64,000 bases of DNA, from positions 1-64,000 of the forward strand of contig CAYVQF010000019.1 of assembly GCA_964454015.1 (NCBI GenBank), read 5' to 3'. The position numbers and the translations under genes are program-made. A model generated the notes under the pieces. It was not told the DNA's origin, made no database searches, and saw nothing but the letters and a program-made list of their open reading frames with translations. Positions 28,801 to 38,005 of this stretch are shown here, one piece after another (the first letter of the stretch is position 1; the number at the start of each line of letters is the position of its first letter). The DNA comes from CAYVQF01 sp964454015. GTDB taxonomy: Bacteria > Myxococcota_A > Bradymonadia > UBA4248.

Positions 28801-31800
28801 CTCGCCGCCGCAGCGAGCGACCAGGACTTCCTGGACCGCACCGAGTTCCGCATGGCACACCTACTCCAGTACCGTCTCGATGACGTGCAACGCGCCATCG
28901 GACACCATGAGGCCATACTCACCCGTAACCCCTATCACCAACCCGCGCGCGAAGCGCTTGAGCTACTCCTCGACGGCGACGACACCCGTGAAGCCGTCAC
29001 CGAGGTGCTCGAACCCCTCTACGAAAAACTCGAACAATGGACTTGCCTCGTCAAACTTCAGCGCATGAAGTTAGCCAAGATCGACGATCCATTCGACCGC
29101 CGCGACATCATGCTCCGTGCCGCTCTCTTGCTCGAAACAAAACTCGATGATCTGGCGCAGGCCTTTGAACTCATCACTGAGGCTTTCAAGGAAAACCCCG
29201 GTGAAGAGAGCATCGTAGCCGACTTCGAACGCCTCGCTGATAAGGTCGATGATTGGCCAACCTTCCTCTTGGCCCATGAAAGCCTCCTCGCCGATGCCAG
29301 CGATCCCGTCATCCAACTCGACCTCGCCTTGCGCGCCGCGCGACACTACGAGGAACACGCTGCAAATATCGATGCCGCTGTCGAGAAGTACCAAATGGTC
29401 ATCCAACTCGACCCCTTCCACGTCGAGGCCCTCGCCAACCTCGACCGCCTCTACCGCCACTGCCAACAATGGACCGATTTGGCGCAGATCCTCGAAAGAC
29501 GCATCGAAGTGGCCACGGGCGGCCAAGATGCCATCGAGCTCCGCTTCCAACTCGCACAGCTCAAGAAGGACGTCTTTGACGAGCCAGGCGAGGCTGTCGA
29601 CCTCTTCCGCCAGATCATCTGGGATGCACCAGAGCACCAAAGAACCATCGAAGCGCTCGAAAGCCTCATGGTCCACCTCGAGCATCGACTCACCATCATC
29701 GAGGTCCTGGAGCCCATCTATCTCGAGCGAGAAGATTGGACCCATCTCGCCAATTTGCTCACCCTTCAGATCGAGGTCGTCACCGATCCCATCGACCAAG
29801 GACCCCTCCTCCAGAGACTTGGCTCCATCGCCCGCGACAACCTCCAAGACCTGCCAACGGCTTTCCACGCCTTCGCTTGTGCCTTGGAAATCGATCCCCT
29901 CGATGCCAATCTCCTCAACCAACTCGAGAGCCTCGGGGAGCAGCTCCAGCGATGGGATGATTTGGCAGATGCCTATGCCAAGGCCGCTGCACGAATAGAT
30001 GATCTCTTCGCCAGAAAAACGCTGCACCTCAAAGTTGCGCGCGTCCTGATGAACCAAATCGGTGACATGGCCGCGGCAGAGGCTCACTTCAAAGCTGTCA
30101 TCGAGGCCGAACCCGAAAACCATGAAAGCCTCGAGTGCCTCGAGCAGATCTATCGCCAGCTCAACCAACCGCAGAACCTTCTCGCCATCTTCGAAAAACG
30201 CGCGGAACACACCTACGAGGAAGATCTACGCAAACGACTCCTCTTCCAATGCGCAGACCTGGCCCTCAACGTCTTGCACGACCAAGCTCGCGGTATCGAG
30301 TTCTTGCAGAAGATCCTCGAGCTCGATGACACCGACGCTGAAGCACTCGATGCCTTGGATGACCTCTTCGTGAGCTCCGAACGGTGGCTAGATCTGCTCG
30401 CCATCTTGCAACGCAAAGCCGACATGGCCATGGATCCCGCGCACATCACGCAGCTCCGCATCCGTATTGGTCACCTCGCCAAGAACCACCTCGATGACAT
30501 CGACTTGGCCATCGACGCCTTCCGCAATGCCCTCGACTTCGAGCCCAACAACCCCGCCATTCTCAGCACTCTCGAAGAGGTCTATGTCGACGGCGAACGG
30601 TGGGAAGATCTACGCGACATCATCATGCGCCGCCTCAGCGCCAGCCAGGATAGCCACGAGCGCATCCTCCTCCACATGAAACTGGCTGCCTTGGCCCTCG
30701 AGAAGTTCGCTGACCCCAACCGGGCCATTGAAAACCTGCAACAGGTCCTCGATCTCGATGCCAGCAACGACGACGCCCTCACTGAACTCGAGCGCGTCCT
30801 CTCGGGAGAGCAGCGCTACCAGGAACTCTTCGACCTCTTGGAACGGCAAAAAGCCAGGGCCTCGACCCCCCAGGAACAGATCGCCGTCAACATCCGGATC
30901 GCCCAAGTCGCAGGCTCCTACCTCGGTGATTCCGCCAAGGCCATCGAGAGCCTGAAGGAGGTGCTCTCACTTCAGCCCACAAACCTCCAAGCCATCGCCG
31001 TGCTGGCAGGCTTGTACGAAAAACAGGGCGATTACCCCCAAGCGATGTCACTGCTCAATGAACAACTGGAACTCACACGCGAACCACAGCAAAAGGCTGC
31101 AATTCTCGTAAAAATGGGGCACATCCTCTTGTTGCCAGACGGCGATCCCGAACAGGCCGAGGCCGCCTTCATCGCGGCGCTGCAACATGACCGCCATCAC
31201 GCCGAAGCCATCGACATCTTGTCCAAGACCTACGAGACCCAGAAAAACGTCTCTAAGCTGCTCGGCATCCTCGAAATCCGCGCCGACAACGAGCAAGATC
31301 CAGGCAAGCGCCGTGAGCTCCTCCTCGCTATCGCAACGAAAGCCCGCGACGAAGTTCAGGATTACCCCACAGCCGTCAGGGCCCTCGAACAGGTCTTCCG
31401 CTCTCAGCCCGAGGATCTCGAAACCGGTGAAGCCCTGCTCGATGCCTACATCAAAAGCGATGACCTCAACAAAGCACAACCCCTCTTGGCCGAAATCATC
31501 GCCAAACTTGAGGAAAGCAAACAAAGCAAGCGCTTGCCGCCCTTCCATCACATGCGCGGACAGATAGAAAAGAAGCTGGGCAACATGGACGCCGCCCTCG
31601 CGGCTTTCAAGGCCGCCTACGACATCAACGCCACCTACCTGCCCAATCTACTGGACCTCGGCCGCTACTACTTCGACCAGCAGAACTGGGACGAAGCCCT
31701 CAAGTTCTTCCAGACCATGCTCCTGCACCAAATGAACATCAAAGACAAAGCCATGAAGGTCGACATCTTTTACCATCTCGGCATGGTGCGCATGCATTCG

Positions 31801-31896
31801 GGAGACGCGAGAAAGGCCAAGGACATGTTCACCCGTGCCCTCTCTGTCGATCCTAACCACCAGCCATCCAAAGATGGACTCAACGCCGTCTCCTGA
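19878..31896 (+). CDS. giant TPR-repeat protein (interrupted by assembly gap)
   Basis: ATG 19878 has AGAGGG 5 bases upstream. The left part (313 codons) and the right part (about 3660 codons) join in frame if the gap is a multiple of three bases, giving at least ~3970 residues. Residues 1-195 are TPR-like, then come Ala/Glu/Pro/Val hexapeptide arrays around the gap. The remaining ~3500 residues are a tandem array of about 75-residue units, each with two TPR-like helix pairs: a consensus of DP, AL..LE.LY, W..L, D...R, and AI..Y..IL. No signal peptide or membrane span is seen, so a cytosolic solenoid scaffold is likely. Glu and Asp are abundant. It stands alone with 187 bp before and 46 bp after. 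Its partners are unknown. Confidence 0.85.
20478..20705 (+). repeat. 18-bp tandem array encoding EEAPAA/VEASAA
   Basis: Twelve full and one partial 18-bp units encode hexapeptides of the types EEAPAA, VEASAA, VEAPAA, GEASAA and EEASAA. They form a flexible, acidic, Ala-rich linker in the giant TPR protein. Near-identical neighbouring units indicate recent unit duplication. Confidence 0.9.
20818..20917. other. assembly gap of 100 N
   Basis: Exactly 100 undetermined bases lie inside a repeat-rich part of the giant TPR gene. The flanks end in g and begin with ca, which would complete a GCA codon. One hundred is not a multiple of three, so the N run is a placeholder and the true length is unknown. 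Confidence 0.97.
20920..21045 (+). repeat. seven 18-bp repeats encoding EEAPVA
   Basis: Seven uninterrupted copies of GAAGAAGCGCCCGTCGCA, with only A/G variation at the last base of the unit, follow the gap directly. The array probably continues into the gap, since the last residues before it (APVAEETIA) are a diverged unit. Confidence 0.92.
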
Positions 31897-31942
31897 ACCC
31901 TCGTCTGCCTCTCAAGCACAGTGAGAACGGCGGCAGCCTCGC

Positions 31943-32128
31943 CTAGAATCGCAAACCCCACTCACCCCGGTATTTCAGCCACTTGTAACCTAACCAACCG
32001 GTCACTCCCAGAAGCGGCACTGCCAACCAGGCGCTAATAAAAAATGCGCCTACACTCGCAGCCGCCGCGCCAAGGGTCAGCCAACCCTTGTTCCGGGCCT
32101 TCCTCACTGTCAACGCGCGTCGTGTCAT
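31943..32128 (-). CDS. small two-span membrane protein
   Basis: This 61-residue protein starts at ATG 32128, preceded by GGGAGGAG at 6 bases, which argues that it is real. A basic N-terminus (MTRRALTVRKARNKG) is followed by two hydrophobic segments, roughly residues 17-33 and 36-50, and a short basic tail WLKYRGEW. It probably sits in the inner membrane with both ends in the cytoplasm. I recognise no family. It is convergent with the giant TPR gene and divergent from psd. Confidence 0.6.
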   Translation of the reverse strand: MTRRALTVRKARNKGWLTLGAAAASVGAFFISAWLAVPLLGVTGWLGYKWLKYRGEWGLRF

Positions 32129-32333
32129 CTCGCTCCTCCCATCCCGCATCATCCCTTCACCGGGCCGGCAACACTCGACGCCGTCCTGGCAACCGGCCCA
32201 CGCAACCATTGCCGTCACCGCTACCTAGGCTCACACCATAGTCGGCTCATGCCCTGGCGCTATGACTCTAGCTTTACACCTTGCGTTCAACATCCTCAAC
32301 ACCATACAACATCGAACCCTCACCGCTAAGCCC

Positions 32334-33185
32334 ATGAAATCTCGCAGCCTGAAGATCCTACTCGAAACCCTCCCCGACGCAGCCATCAGCAGGGCCTTCG
32401 GCCACCTCGCCGACCTCGCCCTCCCCCCCCCGCTCCAAGCACAACTCAACCGTACTTTCGCCACCCTCGCCAAAATTGACACCCAGGAGGCTGAGCTCCC
32501 GCCTGAAGCCTACCCTTCCCTCAACGCCTTCTTCACCCGTGCTCTCAAGAAAGGCTGCCGCACCCTACCCACAGACCCCAAACAAATCGCCTGTCCCGTC
32601 GACGGCGCCTTGGGAGCCTTTGGCATCATCGAAGACGGACTCCTCTTCCAAGCCAAAGGGCAGAGCTACCGCCTCCACGATCTCATCCCCTATCCAGAAT
32701 GGTCCGAGCCCTTCGCCCGTGGCTTCTTCTTCAACCTCTACCTCTCGCCTCGGGATTATCACCGGATCCACGCCCCCTTGAGTGGTCACATCACGCACAT
32801 GATTTACTCGCCGGGGAGACTCTTCCCCGTCAACGGGCTCGGAATCGACAACATCGAGAACCTCTTTCCCCGCAATGAGCGACTCACCTCGCTCCTCACC
32901 ACCGACGATGGCCGCCGCATCGCCATCATCAAGATTGGGGCCACCTGCGTTGGCAGAATCTCCGTAGCCTATAGCCCAATGCTCACCAATCAAAAAGGGG
33001 CACACCTACCCTTCAGCCAAGCCCTCGCCTCACCCTTCCCCGTGCAAGTAGGCGATGAAATTGGTGTCTTTAACCTGGGCAGTACAGTCATTCTCCTCAT
33101 CGAAGGACAAGACCTAGAGCCCCATCCCGATCGACACCGCAAGGAAGCCCTCCGCCTCGGGGTCCCCCTAGCCACACTTGCCTGA
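32334..33185 (+). CDS. psd: phosphatidylserine decarboxylase proenzyme
   Basis: This membrane-associated enzyme decarboxylates phosphatidylserine to phosphatidylethanolamine. The self-cleavage site LGST, which generates the pyruvoyl group, is near residue 250 in FNLGSTVI. Other family motifs are present: the CPVDGALG segment near residue 85, FFFNLYLSPRDYHRIHAPLSG, the PVNGLG segment and a later VGRISVAY strand. The family core is complete in 283 residues. ATG 32334 is chosen because homology begins soon after; no good ribosome binding site is seen, and an in-frame start at 32262 cannot be excluded. A run of nine C at 32423-32431 lies within the coding sequence. Confidence 0.93.
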   Translation: MKSRSLKILLETLPDAAISRAFGHLADLALPPPLQAQLNRTFATLAKIDTQEAELPPEAYPSLNAFFTRALKKGCRTLPTDPKQIACPVDGALGAFGIIEDGLLFQAKGQSYRLHDLIPYPEWSEPFARGFFFNLYLSPRDYHRIHAPLSGHITHMIYSPGRLFPVNGLGIDNIENLFPRNERLTSLLTTDDGRRIAIIKIGATCVGRISVAYSPMLTNQKGAHLPFSQALASPFPVQVGDEIGVFNLGSTVILLIEGQDLEPHPDRHRKEALRLGVPLATLA

Positions 33186-33224
33186 CCTCCTCCTCCCTTT
33201 TCTTACCACAACCTTTCGCTTCAC

Positions 33225-33253
33225 TTGTACCCTTGGTGAGCCTGGTCTATCAT
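33225..33253 (+). promoter_or_regulatory. sigma70-like promoter for the methyltransferase gene
   Basis: TTGTAC (33225-33230) and TATCAT (33248-33253) have a 17-bp spacer, about 75 bases before the start codon at 33330. Confidence 0.45.
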
Positions 33254-33329
33254 AGCGTGGCGAACGGCTTTGCCATGGACGCAATCCCTCGCCAACGTTC
33301 ACGGTGTCTAGGCAATCGATTTGGTTTTC

Positions 33330-34805
33330 ATGGCGCAAGAGCAACGCTCACCAGCAACGAACCCCTCGCCGGTCGACGTCAGCCCGTCGGCCCCTGCCGA
33401 TGACCAACAACCTGCTGCGTCACCGGAAGCGACCTTTTCACCCGATGAAGCCATCCCAGAGATGGACCCGGAAGTCGCCGAGTTGATGCGGCAACTCGAA
33501 CTGCCCGATGTCAGCGATGGCGGCGACACCGAAGCGCCCCCTCTCGCCGGGGTCTTGCGCAAACGACCACAGAGAAAGAGCAAGAACCTCCTCAATCCCG
33601 CATCCCTGGAGTCGGAATCCCCCGACATCATCCCGGCGGTCGTCGCCTACGAGCCTATCAAGCTAGACGTCCCCGCCTGGGGCGCTGAGAGCGCCACCCC
33701 TGAACCCGACGAGGCCGCAAACGGCGAAGCCGCAAAGAACGCATCGGCTGGCTCTACCCCCACGCGCGCCCCTGTCGCCGTCAAGTCCGCTGAGTTCTTC
33801 TTTGAAGACGCCGACGAGTTGGACGCTGAAGACCTGCAAGAAGTCTACGACAAAACCCAACCTCCTGTCGCCAAACAAAGACCCCAGACCGCCCCGACCA
33901 AACCGCCTCCCCCAAGAAAGCCCCCGCCTACGCCTCCACAACGCGTGGTCAAAGAAGGCGAAATCGTCCTAACCCAAGAGGCCATCGACGACATGCTCGC
34001 TGGGGGCAAGGCCGACGAAGCCCGCGATCTCGACGCCAACTCCATCCCCGACTCCAACTGGTTTGGGCAGGTCTTCAATGAAGACTATTTCCGCACCCTG
34101 CCCCAGAACCTGCACCAACAAACGCTTAGAGAGGTCGATTTCGTCGTTGACCGACTCGGTGTCGAACCCGGTGGACGCGTCCTCGACCTCTGCTGCGGTT
34201 TCGGCCGCCACACCATGCTCATGGCCAAACGTGGCTTCGACATGGTCGGACTAGACCTCTCCCTTACCTTGCTCCAGAAAGCACTCGCTGAGGCTCAACG
34301 CCGGGGACTGAGCATCAAGTTCGTCCACGGCGATATGCGCAAGCTCTCTTTCCAGTCGGTCTTCGACGGCATCTTCAACGTCCAGACCAGCTTCGGCTAC
34401 TTTAACGATCAAACCAACTTCCGCGTGCTCCAGGGCATCCTGCGCGCCCTCAAACCTGGGGGACGTTTCCTCATCGAAACCATCAACCGTGACTTCGTCT
34501 GCGAAGACCTCCCCATGCGAATCTGGTGGGAAGGAACGGAATGCCTCATCCTCGAAGAAGTCGATTACGACTTCAAAGTCGGCGTCCTCAAGGTAAAACG
34601 TTCCTTCGTCTTTGAAGACACCTCGCGAGACCCCTGGGAACAGAACATCAGCATCCGCCTTTACGCGCCCCACGAACTCCGCCAACTCCTCACCCGCGCT
34701 GGTTTCGACTTCGTCGAACTCTCAGGAGATTACGCCCTGCCAGGTGCTTTCTTTGGCGGTACCTCGCGCCGCTCTATCATCGTCGCCGAACGACCCGTAG
34801 ATTGA
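33330..34805 (+). CDS. class I SAM methyltransferase with long disordered N-terminus
   Basis: This 491-residue protein is divided into two parts. Residues 1 to about 215 are rich in Pro, Ala, Glu and Asp and look disordered. The C-terminal ~270 residues are a complete Rossmann methyltransferase with SAM motif I VLDLCCGFGRHT, an acidic residue ending strand 2 (MVGLDLS), FVHGDMRKL, and a post-motif LRALKPGGRFLIETI. The target is unknown; the class covers small molecules and macromolecules. ATG 33330 is preferred, although TTG 33321 is in frame. A good promoter lies at 33225. A perfect palindrome TCCCGCGCGGGA immediately follows the stop. Confidence 0.8.
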   Translation: MAQEQRSPATNPSPVDVSPSAPADDQQPAASPEATFSPDEAIPEMDPEVAELMRQLELPDVSDGGDTEAPPLAGVLRKRPQRKSKNLLNPASLESESPDIIPAVVAYEPIKLDVPAWGAESATPEPDEAANGEAAKNASAGSTPTRAPVAVKSAEFFFEDADELDAEDLQEVYDKTQPPVAKQRPQTAPTKPPPPRKPPPTPPQRVVKEGEIVLTQEAIDDMLAGGKADEARDLDANSIPDSNWFGQVFNEDYFRTLPQNLHQQTLREVDFVVDRLGVEPGGRVLDLCCGFGRHTMLMAKRGFDMVGLDLSLTLLQKALAEAQRRGLSIKFVHGDMRKLSFQSVFDGIFNVQTSFGYFNDQTNFRVLQGILRALKPGGRFLIETINRDFVCEDLPMRIWWEGTECLILEEVDYDFKVGVLKVKRSFVFEDTSRDPWEQNISIRLYAPHELRQLLTRAGFDFVELSGDYALPGAFFGGTSRRSIIVAERPVD

Positions 34806-34892
34806 TCCCGCGCGGGAGGCACTGCACCGCTGAGCCATGGGACTCACCGCACCATCTTCTAGCCACCCATACTTAATGACGCGCAGCGGATA

Positions 34893-35528
34893 CTAACGTG
34901 TCGCGTGCAGACCTTCGAGCTTGATACGCGCCACCTCTTCGGGACTGTCGTAGAGTTGACCCTCCGCATCAACGGCCAGGTTCAATATCTCCTCCACCAC
35001 CACCAGTCCATCGCGCGGCTGAACGAAACCCGCACCCTGCACGTCGTAGTTGCCCTTCACCACAATCTCCTGCCCTGCTTTGAAATGAGGGTGGAAGTAT
35101 GGATGATAGGCCACCAACGTCAGCGCCTTTGGCGACAACGTCCCATCGGCAATGGTCACATGCACTGACTTACAAGTTCGCGGCCGTCTCTCACCTTTCT
35201 TGGGACGGTACTCCTTCATCGCTGGGTCCGTCAGAAAGGGGCAATCCGGCGAAGCGTCCCGCACGATGCCGCGTACTTGTACAGGATTCCCGAGGTACTT
35301 GTTCCGGTCCAGGATCAACCCCATCACCGTCAATGTCCCATCGGGATGTACCCGCGGCGCATTCAGCACTTGATCGAGATTCGGCTTGGCTGGCAACTCC
35401 ACAGGCACCCGAGACTTCACCGCTTCGTGCTTTCTCTGCTCGTCCTCGTCTTCGACATCACAGCCAAAGACCGCTGCGCTGATCACCAGCGAAAGGAACA
35501 AAGCCCACGCGCCCCAACCTCGTATCAT
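34893..35528 (-). CDS. lipoprotein with possible OB-fold domain
   Basis: This 211-residue predicted lipoprotein (signal ending in LVISAAVFGC) starts at ATG 35528; an in-frame extension to 35627 would place 33 residues before the signal and is rejected. The mature part is beta-rich with segments such as GNPVQVRGIVRDA, CKSVHVTIADG and GQEIVVKGNYDVQGAGFV, a pattern seen in tRNA_anti/OB-fold-like lipoproteins. Two cysteines (CPFL and RTCKS) may form a disulfide. No catalytic motif is seen. It follows the helicase gene on the same strand after 173 bp, probably with its own promoter. Confidence 0.65.
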   Translation of the reverse strand: MIRGWGAWALFLSLVISAAVFGCDVEDEDEQRKHEAVKSRVPVELPAKPNLDQVLNAPRVHPDGTLTVMGLILDRNKYLGNPVQVRGIVRDASPDCPFLTDPAMKEYRPKKGERRPRTCKSVHVTIADGTLSPKALTLVAYHPYFHPHFKAGQEIVVKGNYDVQGAGFVQPRDGLVVVEEILNLAVDAEGQLYDSPEEVARIKLEGLHATR

Positions 35529-35701
35529 AAGTTGCCCCACTGCGTAGGACGTCGCACTGACGCCATCAGCCTTCGAAACCAACCACCTAGCTTGGTCTTG
35601 GATAACACATCGCAGCCCGCGCCACAACTAGCGTCCCCAAGCTTGCCAAAGCAAAGTGCCCCTAAGCGACGCAAGGCGCCTCATCCCGGCCTTTGCTCCG
35701 A

Positions 35702-37357
35702 TCAGCCAATTACCTCGACCACTAGGGTGATGTTACGCCAACGCTGTCCGTGCATCGCCGCGACCAAGTCGGCACCATAGCCGTGCTTGACCGCCACCGT
35801 CGCCCTCTCCTCCTCGAGGGAGATCGCACCCACATCTTCTGGAAACAACCCCGCCAGCAGGGTCACCACGTCGCGCAGCGATCGGTCTCCCAACTGCTGG
35901 CGTCCCAGATTGATGCTGACTTCTTCCCATGCAGGCGAAGTCTCAGCGACAGCATCGGCAACAAGAGGCAGCACCGCCTCGGCAACGGCCTCTCCATCGA
36001 CCTTCTTCGCTGGGACGCTCGCTTCAACGGAACGCCCAGGCTTCTGCCGACAGCTATCCTCAAAAAAAGTGAGCAGCCGCGCCACCACCACCGCAGCATC
36101 ATCCCGGCTAAGCAAATGCTCCGCCAAACCGGAGTAGGCACCATAGCAGGTAGACGCACGATTCTCGCCGAGTTGCTGCACCAATCGGCCCAGCAACCGC
36201 TGCTCGCGCAGTGCAATGATCTCTTCCCGTGTCGGAATGCTGCGTTCCACCAACTCGAGCTTGTAGATCGTCTTGAGCTGGTAGTAAGTACCGATCTGCT
36301 GCGGCAGCAGCAGCGTCAGCGCAATCCCCTGACGACCAGCGCGCCCCGTCCGCCCCGTGCGATGCACATAAACATCGGCGCTGTCAGGCATGGTATAGTT
36401 GATGACATACGGCAAAACCGAGATATCAATGCCACGGGCCGCAACGTCCGTAGCGACCAAGAAACGCACGCGCCCATCTTTCACGGCATCGAGAGCGCGC
36501 TCACGCTCTTTCTGCGGTAGATCCCCGTTGATGATCTCGGCCTTGTGTCCCTGGCGAACCAAATTGCGGTGCACCATCACCGTGTCGTCGCGCGTGTTGC
36601 AGAAAATCAACGCACTGTCGGGCTCGTAAAGCTCAATCAGCGCTTCCAAATCTCGAAAATGCTGGCGCCCTGTTACAGCAAAGTAAATGTGCTCCACGCT
36701 CGCCGCGGCCACCCCATCACTGCTCAATGATACGTACTCAGGGCACGTCAAGAAGTGCCCAGCCAGGCGCTTGATGTCCTCACCCACGGTCGCGCTGAAC
36801 AGCAAACTCTGTTTGGCTTTGGGCAAATAGTCCACAATTGCATTGAGCTCTTTCTCAAAGCCCATGGACAGCATCTCATCGGCTTCGTCGAGCACGAAGA
36901 GCTTCAACCGCTTGAAATCAAGGTGCCCCTGGCGAAGGTGATCCAACAATCGCCCAGGCGTCGCAACCACCACTTGCGCCCGGCGCATCGCCTGGATCTG
37001 TGGCTCCATGCCCACTCCGCCATAGACCGCCGTCGCCTCAACCGACTTGTACTGCGCCAAGCGCTCAAACTCGAGCGCCACCTGTTTGGCCAACTCACGC
37101 GTCGGCGTCAGGACCACACACTCGACGCCACTGCCACCGTCGAGCATCTCCGCAATGGGGATAGCAAAAGCAGCCGTCTTTCCAGTACCGGTCTGGCTCT
37201 GAACAATCAGATCAATCCCCGCCAATATCAGGGGAATACAGGCCTCTTGCACGGGCGTCGGCTCGACATAGCCAACCGTGTGCAGGGCCTGTTGCATGGC
37301 ATCGCTGAGATTGAGCGACGCGAAAGACACACTTGTTTCATCTCGTTGAATCGGCAC
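35702..37357 (-). CDS. deaD: DEAD-box ATP-dependent RNA helicase (DeaD/CsdA type)
   Basis: This 551-residue protein has all helicase motifs in order: Q motif region (TPVQEACIPLIL), Walker A SQTGTGKT, PTRELA, TPGRLLDHL, DEAD (VLDEADEML), SAT, and HRTGRTGRAGR in the second RecA domain. The last ~75 residues form a DbpA-type RNA-binding domain, the usual companion of DeaD/CsdA-type helicases that act in ribosome assembly and in mRNA unwinding at low temperature. The start is GTG 37357 with GAGGCGG upstream. It is in the same direction as the dnaK block but separated from it by 190 bp. Confidence 0.94.
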   Translation of the reverse strand: MPIQRDETSVSFASLNLSDAMQQALHTVGYVEPTPVQEACIPLILAGIDLIVQSQTGTGKTAAFAIPIAEMLDGGSGVECVVLTPTRELAKQVALEFERLAQYKSVEATAVYGGVGMEPQIQAMRRAQVVVATPGRLLDHLRQGHLDFKRLKLFVLDEADEMLSMGFEKELNAIVDYLPKAKQSLLFSATVGEDIKRLAGHFLTCPEYVSLSSDGVAAASVEHIYFAVTGRQHFRDLEALIELYEPDSALIFCNTRDDTVMVHRNLVRQGHKAEIINGDLPQKERERALDAVKDGRVRFLVATDVAARGIDISVLPYVINYTMPDSADVYVHRTGRTGRAGRQGIALTLLLPQQIGTYYQLKTIYKLELVERSIPTREEIIALREQRLLGRLVQQLGENRASTCYGAYSGLAEHLLSRDDAAVVVARLLTFFEDSCRQKPGRSVEASVPAKKVDGEAVAEAVLPLVADAVAETSPAWEEVSINLGRQQLGDRSLRDVVTLLAGLFPEDVGAISLEEERATVAVKHGYGADLVAAMHGQRWRNITLVVEVIG

Positions 37358-37547
37358 AGTCCGCCTCTGTAGTTCGCCCCATTCACCCCAAATCCGCTCG
37401 CGTGGCCGCTAGGCTACGAAGGCAGATCTTCGCCATGTTCTGCGGCAACCGCAAGAATGACCCTTCCGATGCCCCACAACCCCACGACCTCTTAGACGAT
37501 CGCGCGCCAATTGGCAAGGCCGCCTGCGACCTCACCCGCGCAACGAT

Positions 37548-38003
37548 TCAGCTTTTCTTGGCCAACCGACGTAGAACACCTCGTAAGGCCTCGTCTTCCA
37601 CTGACGCAATCGCTCCCTCTAACCCACTTCCTAGCGTACGGCGCTCCCTGGCTTCCTCCACCCACTGCGACCCGGCCCCGCGTGACGCATCCTTGGCCGC
37701 CACCACGCGCACCACCAGGCTGTCCACCAGCGGCAGGTCGTAAGCGGCGCGATGCAGAGCCAGGGCCGCCAAAATGTCGCGTTGGGCCATGTGGGCCTCA
37801 TGCGCCAACGCACCTGACGTCGCGCCAAGGCTGAGGCGGCCTCCATCCATACGCAAGGGCCAAGCCTCCTGGGCAAAGCGATCCGGCACGATGAGAGGCC
37901 AAAGAAGGCGCAGGCGAGCAAAGCTCGGCAGGCTCACCAGCACGCCAGATGAGCGAATGCTATCCAACATCACCTGCCGAACTTCTGCCTGCCCCGTCCC
38001 CAT
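37548..38003 (-). CDS. DUF721 / DciA-like protein
   Basis: This 151-residue protein contains a DUF721 domain: a WPLIVPDRFAQEAWPLRMDGGRL segment followed by an ALAHEAHMAQRDILAAL-type helix and a basic-flanked beta strand VDSLVVRVV. Some DUF721 members (DciA) help load the DnaB replicative helicase in bacteria that lack DnaC, but most members are uncharacterised. The ATG is 2 bp past the dnaK stop codon, so expression is likely coupled to dnaK. The C-terminus is charged and helical. The assignment to a replication role is inference. Confidence 0.65.
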   Translation of the reverse strand: MGTGQAEVRQVMLDSIRSSGVLVSLPSFARLRLLWPLIVPDRFAQEAWPLRMDGGRLSLGATSGALAHEAHMAQRDILAALALHRAAYDLPLVDSLVVRVVAAKDASRGAGSQWVEEARERRTLGSGLEGAIASVEDEALRGVLRRLAKKS

Positions 38004-38005
38004 GG

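Noticed and set aside
34806..34817. TCCCGCGCGGGA as a rho-independent terminator after the methyltransferase gene
   Set aside because: The palindrome leaves no loop and no T-run follows.
37430..37743. Small + strand ORF starting MFCGNRK upstream of and across the DUF721 gene
   Set aside because: It overlaps the DUF721 gene antisense and has no ribosome binding site or domain.
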